A stretch of DNA of 13,555 nucleotides from contig VBHE01000147.1 of NCBI GenBank assembly GCA_005889515.1, forward strand, positions 1 to 13,555, written 5' to 3'. The first letter of the stretch is position 1. Every line of letters begins with the position of its first letter. The notes under the pieces are model-generated. The model worked only from the letters and a program-made list of their open reading frames with translations. It did not search any database and was not told where the DNA came from. This document shows, one piece after another, positions 7,909 to 13,555 of this stretch. The DNA is from Chloroflexota bacterium. Lineage in GTDB: Bacteria > Chloroflexota > Dormibacteria > Aeolococcales > Aeolococcaceae. Position numbers and translations under genes: made by a program.

Positions 7909-9028
7909 GGAAGAGCAGCAGGATCGCCACCACCAGGATGAATCCGAGGATCAGCGCCTGGGTGAGGTTGTGGATGGCGGTCTGTATGAAGTCCGCCTGC
8001 TGGAAGATCCTGGTGTCGAAGGTGATTCCGGGAAGCCCCGGCTGGAGCATCCGGACCACGTTCTCGACGCCATCGGTCACCTTGACGGTGTCGGCCCAGG
8101 GCAGCTTCTCGACCACCAGCATCAGCCCCGGGGAGTCGCCGATGATGGCGTCGCCGATCAGCGGCTGATGGTCCTCCTTGACGTCGGCGATCTGGTCGAG
8201 CTGGACCGGCAGCCCGTCGGCGTTCTGCACTGTCACCTTGCCGAGGTCGGCGGGGGTGACGATGGGCAGGACGTGCTGGATGTTGATCGTCTGGTTGCCG
8301 GTCTGCAGGTTGCCGCCCGGACCAATCACGTTGCCGCTGGAGAACTTGAGCAGACCGGTGTCCACCGCGTTCGAGGTCGCGTCCATCACGCCCTCGAGGG
8401 TCACCTGGTGCGCCTGCATGTCCTCGGGCCGGAGCTGCACGGTGCGCAGCTGGAGCTCCTCGCCCCAGATGGCGACGTTGGCGACCCCGTCCACCCGCAG
8501 CATGCGGGACACGATCGTCCAGTACGCCTCCATCGACATGGCGATCTGAGACGTCGTCTTCGAGCTCATGCCGATCTGCATGACCCGCGCCGTCGCCGCC
8601 AGCGGCGGCAGCATCACCGGAGGGGCCGCCCAGGTCGGCAGGCTGTTCTGCACGGTCGCCAGCCGCTCCTGGACCGCCTGCCGCGCCTGCCACAGATCGG
8701 CGCCCGGCTTGAAGACCATGACGATCGACGACAGCTGCGGCACCGACTTGGAGCGCATGACGTCGAGGCCCTTGGTGCCGTTGAGCGCCTGCTCGAGCGG
8801 CACCGTGACCAGCGACTCGACGTCGGTGGTCGAGAGCCCCGTGCAGATCGTCTGCACCTCCACCTGCGGAGGCGCGAACTCCGGGAAGACGTCCACCCGC
8901 ATGTTCTGGATCTGGAGGACCCCGAACACCATCATGGACACCGCCGCGGCGACCACGAGGAAGCGGAAGCGCAGGCTCGAGCTGACGATGAACCGCATCA
9001 GGGTGCGGCTCCCCCCACCGAGGTTCAT
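7190..9028 (-). pseudogene. RND-A fragment 1 of 3: TM1, first porter domain, start of TM2
   Basis: As encoded, this ORF reads RND sequence from 9028 down to about 7909 (ending HNLTQALILGFILVVAILLLF), then continues out of frame to a stop at 7190 as proline/arginine-rich nonsense. The RND part carries the substrate-pore segments DGVANVAIWGEELQLRTVQL, NLQTGNQTINIQHVLPIVTP, IADVKEDHQPLIGD and VVEKLPWADTVKVTDGVENV. The ORF itself would end before any proton-relay residue. Confidence 0.75.
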
Positions 9029-9499
9029 CTACTCCCCCGCGACGCCCAGCTCGGCCCCGAGCAGCTCCTGTGCGCCGACGGTCACGACCTTGACGCCCGG
9101 CTTCGGACCCGACGTGAGCACCACGGTGTCCCCGTCGACCCGCTCCACCGTCACCGCCTCGCGCTCGAAGCTGCGCGCACCGTCGACGATGTAGACCCAG
9201 GTCCTGCCGTCCTTGTCGTAGATGACAGCGCCGGCGGGAATCGTGATCTCCGGCGCCGTCACGGTGGCGTCGGTGGACGCGGGCATCACCGCGGCGCTCG
9301 CCGCGGCGGTCCTCAGCCCGAGCTTCGTCGCCGCCTCAGGGGTGAGGGTGACGCGGTTGATGGTGCTGTTGACGGGCACGACCTGCGCCGGCCCCTGCTG
9401 ACTCATCTCACCGTAGTCGGCCTTCCCGACCCCGCACCCAGCGAGGCCGATGCTGACGACGGCGAGACCAGCGGCGACCCAGTGATTGCGGCGATGCAT
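9029..9499 (-). CDS. Short lipoprotein resembling the C-terminal part of an RND periplasmic adaptor
   Basis: A 156-residue protein with a lipoprotein signal: MHRRNH, a hydrophobic stretch (7-20), and lipobox Leu19-Ala-Gly-Cys22. Maturation at Cys22 would anchor it to the outer face of the membrane. The rest looks like the end of a membrane-fusion (adaptor) protein such as CusB/CzcB: IPAGAVIYDKDGRTWVYIV, then FEREAVTVERVDGDTVVLTSG and VGAQELLGAEL, the membrane-proximal region that contacts the pump. The alpha-hairpin, lipoyl and most beta-barrel parts of normal adaptors (usually 350-450 residues) are missing. It starts two bases after the RND-B stop, with GGGGGGAG seven bases before the ATG, and its TAG abuts the RND-A ATG, so all three genes are tightly coupled. 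The frame is intact. It may be a naturally minimal adaptor or a trimmed remnant. Confidence 0.8.
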   Translation of the reverse strand: MHRRNHWVAAGLAVVSIGLAGCGVGKADYGEMSQQGPAQVVPVNSTINRVTLTPEAATKLGLRTAAASAAVMPASTDATVTAPEITIPAGAVIYDKDGRTWVYIVDGARSFEREAVTVERVDGDTVVLTSGPKPGVKVVTVGAQELLGAELGVAGE

Positions 9500-9501
9500 G
9501 T

Positions 9502-11805
9502 TCAGGCTCCCCCCACACCATGGCTCGTGAGCGTCCGCTCGGCGGCTCCGCGCCCGCCCCGTCGAGAGGCGCGACCGGTCAGGGAAACGGCGGACGAGAT
9601 TCGCACGTACAGCGTCGGCAGGACCGTGAGGCTCAGCAGGGTCGAGGTGAAAACCCCGCCCAGAACCACGGCTGCCATCGGATTGAGGACCTCGGTCCCG
9701 GGACGGCTCCCGGCGAACGAGATCGGGACGAACACCGCGAAGGTCGCGGCGGCGGTCAGCAGGATCGAGCCCAGCCGGTCGCGGGTGACCCGGAGCACCA
9801 GGGCCACACGATCGGCGGTGGACCCAGCCTCCGCCTGCTCCTCGGCCCGGAGGTATCCGGCGATGAGCAGGACGGTGGTGCGGGCGCTCAGCCCCAGCAC
9901 CAGGAACAGGCCCAGCATCGCCGACAGCGACAGGTCGCCACCGGCGATCAGGTTGCCCACCACGCCGCCGACCAGCACCGGCGGCAGCAGGCCGAAGGTC
10001 AGCGCCGCCAGCCGCCAGCTGCCGAACGCCGCCTGGAAGAGCAGCAGGACCACCACTGCGGCGCCTGCGGCGAGCAGGAGCATGGTCCGGTCCTGGTCCT
10101 GCGAGGTCGAGAGGTCACTGAGGACCTCGGCGTGGTACTCGGTCGGCATCGGCATCGACCGCACCCGGCTCTGCACGTCGCTGATCACCGAGTTGATGTC
10201 GCGACCGCTGACCCGGGCGTCGACGTCGACGTACCGGGAGGTCCCGAAGTGCTTGAGCTCCTCGGGGAAGGGCACGATCTTCACCGAGGCCACGTCGCCG
10301 AGCTTCACCTGCCCGCCCGACGGGGTGTCGATGACCAGGTTGGTGAGGTCCTGCGGGGTGCGCCGCGTCTGTGGGGCGCCCCAGACCACGACGTCGAAGA
10401 TCCGCTGGTCCTGGTAGAGGTTGCCCACCAGGGTGCCGGCGAAATAGGTGGACGCGGCGCGCCGGACGTCACCCGGGACCAGCCCGTACTTCTGCGCCGC
10501 GATCAGGTCGGTCTCGACCTGGAGGGTCGGCTTCTCGGGCTGCGCGACCACCCTGGGCTGGACCACGCCGGGGACCGACGCGATCTGCAGGGCGACCCTC
10601 TGCGCAGTGCTGTTCATGGTGTCGAGATCGGTGCCCTCGACCCGCACCGTCAGGTCGCCGCCGCTCTTGGCGTCCGCCGAGACGGCGTCGACCCGGTTCT
10701 GGTCGTAGTTGTCGATCGTGGCCTTGAGCCCGGGGAACCCGCGGACGACGCTCTGCACCGCCGCGAGGGTCCGAGCGTAGTCGGCCGAGCCGGTGAGGCT
10801 CACCCACATGTCGGCGGTGTTCACATCGACCGGCTCGTCGGAGTTGAGCGCGCGGCCCACGTGGGCGCCCACGTCCTGGACGCCCGCGAGCTTGCGGAGG
10901 TCCTGGCTCGCCATCCCGGTGATGCGGTCCATCTCCTCGAGTGAGGTGCCCGGCAGCCCCTCCCAGTGGACCAGGACGTTGCGATCCTGGGGCGGCGGGA
11001 GCGGCGCCCGGGTGTTGAGCTGCGGCACCACGGCGAGCCCGATGGCGATCAGCGCGGCGACGCTCGCATACGCCCACCGCGGCCGGCGAGCCCACCGCGC
11101 GACGGTGCCGTCGAAGACGCGCGCCGCGAGGCGCAGCACCGGGCTGGTGCGCGGTGCCGAGGTGTCTCCGCGGAGCACCAGCGAGGCCAGCGCCGGCACC
11201 ACCGCGAGGGCCACGATCGTCGAGGCCGCCAGCGACAGCGCATACGAGAGCACCGCCGGCTGCGCAAAGGCTCCCCCGACCCCGTCGAGGAAGATCAGCG
11301 GCAGCGGTGCCAGCAGCGCGATCAGGGTCCCGTAGAGGAGCGGTCCCCGCACCCCGGTCATCACATCGCCAATCACCGAGCCGACCGAGAGCGACTCCCC
11401 CGCGGCGCGCTGCTCGTACAGCCGCCGGCGGACCTCGGCGAGGTCGGTGACGGCGTCACCGATCACCACCGAGAGCGCCATCGCCAGGCCCCCGAGCAGC
11501 ATCAGGTCGAAGCCCGTGCCACGCAGGTAGAGCACGTAGGCGGCGGCGATCACCGAGACCAGCACCGACATCATCGTGATCACCGCCAGCCGCCAGGAGT
11601 AGAGCAGCAGGCCCACCACCAGGATGAGCAGCCCGAGGCTGATCAGCGCGGTGATGCCGAGGTCGCGCACCGCGGCGTCGACGTACGACTGCGCCTGGTA
11701 GACCTGGGTGTCTATCCGGACCCCGGACAGGCCCGGCCGCAGAACGTTGAGCGCGTCCTCGATCCCCCTGGTCACGTCCTGGACGCTCGCCTCGGGGAAC
11801 TTCTG
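9502..11805 (-). pseudogene. RND-B fragment 2 of 2: TM2-12 and second porter domain
   Basis: This segment begins QKFPEASVQDVTRGIEDALNVLRPGL and continues without interruption to TGA (9502-9504). It contains TM2/3 (LGLLILVVGLLLYSWRLAVITMM), TM4 with the Gly-Asp variant (codons 11455-11460), VIGDVMTGVRGPLLYGTLIALLAPLPLIFL, the porter segment NRVDAVSADAKSGGDLTVRVEG, and TM8-12 ending STLLSLTVLPTLYVRI. TM10 reads LGLSARTTVLLI, where subunit A has FGIAARNGILLI. The tail after TM12 is Arg/Gly-rich. A gene caller may extend this fragment to 11889, but the first ~28 residues would then be out-of-frame nonsense. Confidence 0.75.
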
Positions 11806-12652
11806 GCAGGAAGGGCTGGTGGTCCGTGACCACGTCGGCCACGTCACCAAGGCGCAGCACGTGCCCCTGGGTGTCGTCGATGGTGACATCGGCGAGGTCC
11901 TTGGCGGTGGTCACCGGCAGCACGTGCTGGATCGCCAGCCGCTGCGTCGAGGTGTCGACGAAGCCGCCGGTGCCCGGGGTCGACGCCTCCAGGAAGTTGA
12001 GCGGCGACACGAACAGCGAGTTGCCCGTGGTGCTGATCACCTGGCCGAGGGTCACGCCCTTGGCACGCAGCCTGTCAGGATCGACCTGGACCTGCATCTG
12101 GCGGTCGCGCTGGCCCCAGATGCTCACGTCGGCGACGCCGGGAACACCCATGAGACGGGGCTTGATCTTCCAGCGCGCCAGCACCGAGAGGTCGGTCAGC
12201 GAGAGGTCCTTCGCGGACAGGCCGACCATCATCACCCGGCTGGTCGAGGAGAGCGGCTGCAGCATCACCGGAGGCGTGCCCACCGCGGGCAGCGCGAACG
12301 ACTGGGTGAGCCGCTCCTGCACCGCCTGCCGCGCCTTCAGCGCGTCCGTGCCCTTCTTGAAGACCAGGTCGACGCGGACGTAGCCGGCTGCCGACGTGGA
12401 CTCCATGTGGTCGAGCCAGGGCACCCCGTTGAGCAGATCCTTCTCGAGGCCCGTGGTGACGAACTGCTCCACCTCGGCCGCGGAGAGACCCTGGGCCTCG
12501 GCCTGGACCGTCACGATCGTCGGAGAGAACTCGGGGAGCGCGGCCACCTTGGCATCACGCAGCTGGAAGGCACCGAGCCCCATGACCACGACAGCCACGC
12601 CGACGACGAGGACACGGAATTTCAGGCTGAGCGCGACGAGCTCGCGGATCAT
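11456..12652 (-). pseudogene. RND-B fragment 1 of 2: TM1 and first porter domain
   Basis: As encoded, the ORF follows RND-B from 12652 to about 11807 and then continues out of frame to a stop at 11456. RND landmarks in order are PPVMLQPLSSTSRVMMVGLSA, GVPGVADVSIWGQRDRQMQVQV, FLEASTPGTGGFVDTSTQRLA, QHVLPVTTAKDLADVTI and RLGDVADVVTDHQPF. There is no complete TM2, so the product would be a single-span protein with an incomplete periplasmic domain. Confidence 0.75.
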
Positions 12653-12696
12653 GATGGGCAAACCCCTCCCGTACGGACCACGAGCGCGCGGCGCAT
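12649..12696 (-). CDS. Possible 15-residue leader ORF overlapping the RND-B start
   Basis: On the minus strand an ATG at 12696 is preceded by GGAGGAAGGG, the best Shine-Dalgarno match in this leader (GGAGG, five bases, ATG). It opens a 15-codon frame reading MRRALVVRTGGVCPS. Its TGA (12649-12651) overlaps the RND-B ATG (12650-12652) as ATGA, the arrangement expected for translational coupling. An in-frame ATG also lies at 12708. The peptide shows no amino-acid run typical of attenuation. A chance ORF is quite possible; the strong ribosome site and exact 4-base overlap are the reasons to list it. Confidence 0.35.
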   Translation of the reverse strand: MRRALVVRTGGVCPS

Positions 12697-12732
12697 CCCT
12701 TCCTCCATCCGTTGACCGCCGCCCCTCTGCTG

Positions 12733-12780
12733 AACGGAACACTAACGGAACCTGAACAGAAGTTCAACAGGCGTTCCGTT
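12733..12780. promoter_or_regulatory. Operator-like array: AACGGAAC x2 direct, GTTCCGTT inverted, inner TGAAC/GTTCA
   Basis: AACGGAAC occurs at 12733-12740 and 12744-12751, starts 11 bases apart (one helical turn), and inverted as GTTCCGTT at 12773-12780. Nested inside is TGAAC (12753-12757), four bases, GTTCA (12762-12766). The whole forms a partial dyad AACGGAAC-TGAAC-GTTCA-GTTCCGTT. Repeated and inverted half-sites in a divergent intergenic region are typical of TetR- or MarR-type repressors, the usual regulators of RND pumps. It could control both the RND operon and the glycosyltransferase. No regulator gene is visible here. Confidence 0.5.
12739..12767 (-). promoter_or_regulatory. Candidate promoter of the RND operon
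   Basis: Read on the minus strand, TTGAAC (complement of 12762-12767) and TAGTGT (complement of 12739-12744) are separated by 17 bases, the ideal spacing for a sigma-70-type promoter, although the -10 box is a weak match. Transcription would start near 12732 and give an 80-base leader. The boxes are interleaved with the AACGGAAC repeats, as expected if a repressor bound there blocked RNA polymerase. Confidence 0.35.
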
Positions 12781-12961
12781 CTTTGCTTTCCGTCCCCGCT
12801 CCGCGAGAGCTAATGTGGCTTCAACGCACGCTACGTGCGCGTCTTGCATTCGGGCTCCGTGGGCGTCATCGCGCTCACTGAACGCGTCAAAATGACTCAT
12901 CCTGTTTTTCGGCGCACATTCATCGAACGCGCGACACTGCGAGTGATACAAGAGCGAGCGC
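12781..12961. other. Rest of the divergent intergenic region upstream of the glycosyltransferase
   Basis: With the operator array and leader, this completes a 309-base gap without a clear gene. It is less GC-rich than the coding DNA, particularly 12880-12930 (CAAAAT, TGTTTTT). It contains a small inverted repeat CGCACG-CTA-CGTGCG (12825-12839). The glycosyltransferase promoter probably lies here, but I could not find a convincing -35/-10 pair. A weak ribosome site (AAGAGCGAG) precedes the ATG at 12962. No RNA gene or small protein was recognised. Confidence 0.4.
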
Positions 12962-13555
12962 ATGCGCGTGCTCGTCTCCACGACCCCGGCCGCAGGCCAT
13001 CTCCAGCCGATGCTCCCGCTCGCACGCGCGCTGCACCGGGCGGGGCACGAGGTCGCCGTCGCCATCGCCCCGGGGATGTGCGGACGGGTCGCGGAGGAGG
13101 GGCTGGTCGCGCTCGAGGCCGGCCGTGACATCGACTCGTGGTGGCCCGAGCTGGAGGAGCGGAATCCCGGCCGTCCCTGGGAGAAGCTGCGCCCCGAGGA
13201 GATCCTGCTCTGGTTCATGCCGCACCTCTTCGTCGAGGTGGGCGCGAGGGCGATGGTCGACGACCTCGCCGCACACCTCGAGCGCTGGCGACCCGACCTC
13301 GTCGTCCACGAGACCTACGAGCTCGCCGCACCGGCGGTGGCGGCCGCCGCGGGCATCCCGTCGGTGCACCACACCCTCTCACCGCTGCCCGACGCCGCGG
13401 TGCTCGACGCCTGCGCCGCCGCCGCGGCGCCGCTGTGGCGCGAGCGCGACCTCCTCCCCGCCCCCCTCGGTGGGCTCACCCGCGGGCCCACCCTCGACAT
13501 CTGCCCGCGCAGCCTGCACAACGTCCGCGGCCCGGCGCTCGACTCGCACCCGCTG
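12962..13555 (+). CDS. GT1/MGT-like glycosyltransferase, 5' part (cut by window end)
   Basis: The first 198 codons of a GT-B fold glycosyltransferase, open to the window edge. The N-terminus MRVLVSTTPAAGHLQPMLPL followed by ARALHRAGHEVAVAIAP is the classic acceptor-domain opening of macrolide-, glycopeptide- and sterol-type UDP/dTDP-sugar transferases (GHxxPxxPLAxALxxxGHEV). Later come DDLAAHLERWRPDLVVHETYELAAPAVAAAAGIPSV and a HHTLSPLP stretch, matching the loops that form the acceptor pocket. The sugar-donor domain lies beyond the window, so neither donor nor acceptor can be named. The ATG at 12962 is chosen because the conserved strand begins there. It is transcribed away from the RND operon across a shared operator region. 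No signal peptide, so it is cytoplasmic. Confidence 0.88.
   Translation, partial: MRVLVSTTPAAGHLQPMLPLARALHRAGHEVAVAIAPGMCGRVAEEGLVALEAGRDIDSWWPELEERNPGRPWEKLRPEEILLWFMPHLFVEVGARAMVDDLAAHLERWRPDLVVHETYELAAPAVAAAAGIPSVHHTLSPLPDAAVLDACAAAAAPLWRERDLLPAPLGGLTRGPTLDICPRSLHNVRGPALDSHPL

Larger units (their letters stand above)
5907..9028 (-). pseudogene. RND efflux transporter subunit A, CusA/CzcA-like; frame broken twice
   Basis: This is a proton-driven inner-membrane RND pump gene of about 1,040 codons (family about 1,030-1,065). Start to stop it covers TM1 (about residues 21-40), the first porter domain (MRVDVFPEFAPPQVEVQT; SIVMVFKPGADLWQARQAVQERL), TM2-6 with the TM4 relay motif GAVVDDAIIDVENI (Asp codons 7804-7809), TM7, the second porter domain (GLKPGDVRRAASTLVAGEEVGDIFRNG) and TM8-12 ending NLFLVPSLYLRFG. 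The frame shifts at 7909, where about 15 residues expected between LLLF and LSLMAAM are absent, and at 6743-6745, where one extra G splits YDTV from VWSTPGT. The ATG directly follows the lipoprotein stop (TAGATG) with GGGGGAG before it; a second ATG at 8998, closer to the usual family start, has GGGGGGAG ten bases upstream. The substrate class (metal or organic) cannot be told. Confidence 0.85.
9502..12652 (-). pseudogene. RND efflux transporter subunit B, CusA/CzcA-like; frame broken once
   Basis: First gene of the efflux operon. Joined across the lesion it encodes an RND protein of about 1,050 residues: MIRELVALSLKFRVLVVGVAVVV (TM1), a porter domain with KVAALPEFSPTIVTVQAEAQGLS and DLVFKKGTDALKARQAVQERL, TM2-6, TM7 (PRWAYASVAALIAIGLAVVP), a second porter domain with GLVPGDVRRAASTYFAGTLVGN, and TM8-12. 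The break is at 11806: the frame reads DHQPFL and resumes in another frame as QKFPEASVQDVTRGIEDAL, lacking about 15 residues seen at this place in subunit A. TM4 reads SVVIGDAVTDLAEV, so the first Asp of the relay pair is Gly and the usual Val-Glu-Asn is not kept. The ATG at 12652 has GGGAGGGG ten bases upstream; the frame stays open to 12742 without family-like sequence. It could pair with A as a heteromeric pump, as MdtB does with MdtC. Confidence 0.83.

Noticed and set aside
7970..10417. Plus-strand ORF of 815 codons across the efflux operon
   Set aside because: Composition is typical of GC-rich antisense frames (runs of RRR, HRH, DDG). The minus strand carries RND and adaptor motifs over the same span.
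12825..12839. CGCACG-CTA-CGTGCG inverted repeat as a terminator or riboswitch element
   Set aside because: It is a single short hairpin with no tail and no conserved aptamer-like surroundings.
12742..13218. Minus-strand ORF of 158 codons in the divergent region
   Set aside because: It overlaps the glycosyltransferase antisense and the operator array, has low-complexity Arg/Ser composition and no recognisable domain, so it is not the missing regulator.

Overview
The window is GC-rich DNA (roughly 70% G+C by eye), with G/C-ending codons throughout and alanine- and arginine-rich proteins. Several features point to a high-GC Terrabacteria lineage such as Actinomycetota, Candidatus Dormibacterota or a GC-rich Chloroflexota: an ECF sigma factor paired with a DUF5667-type membrane partner, a glycoside hydrolase family 15 enzyme very like mycobacterial trehalase, and a CusA/CzcA-like RND pair with a lipoprotein but no outer-membrane channel gene. 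The phylum is an inference; there is no rRNA or other marker here.

Layout, left to right. (1) 4-1457, plus strand: an ECF sigma factor overlapping by ATGA a single-pass membrane protein with a DUF5667-like domain and a long Gly/Ser/Asp/Thr-rich tail. (2) 1472-4810, minus strand: a MacB/FtsX-type ABC permease interrupted by an in-frame amber codon, followed directly by an intact GH15 trehalase-like enzyme. A perfect CGAAACGTTTCG palindrome (LacI-type half-sites) lies upstream of this transcript, in the 196-bp gap shared with the next gene. (3) 5007-5789, plus strand: a complete PhzF-family isomerase. (4) 5907-12652, minus strand: a compact three-gene efflux operon of RND subunit B, a short adaptor-like lipoprotein and RND subunit A. 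Both RND reading frames are broken: B once, A twice. (5) 12653-12961: a divergent control region with an array of AACGGAAC operator-like sites, a candidate promoter and a possible 15-codon leader ORF whose stop overlaps the start of RND-B. (6) 12962-13555, plus strand: the first 198 codons of a GT1/MGT-like glycosyltransferase, cut by the window edge.

How they may work together. RND-B, the lipoprotein and RND-A look like one envelope efflux machine built from two unequal pump subunits. A keeps the TM4 Asp-Asp proton-relay pair; B has Gly-Asp. The divergent glycosyltransferase shares the operator region, so modification and export could be co-regulated. The permease and trehalase form a second transcription unit that could answer to a sugar-sensing LacI-family repressor.

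The most striking feature is the clustering of four reading-frame lesions in transporter genes (amber 4151-4153, one extra G at 6743-6745, and apparent ~44-nt losses at 7909 and 11806), while the other genes are open throughout. Either the transporters are decaying or the assembly carries errors. Read-level checking decides this. No tRNA, rRNA, CRISPR array, insertion sequence or phage gene was recognised.
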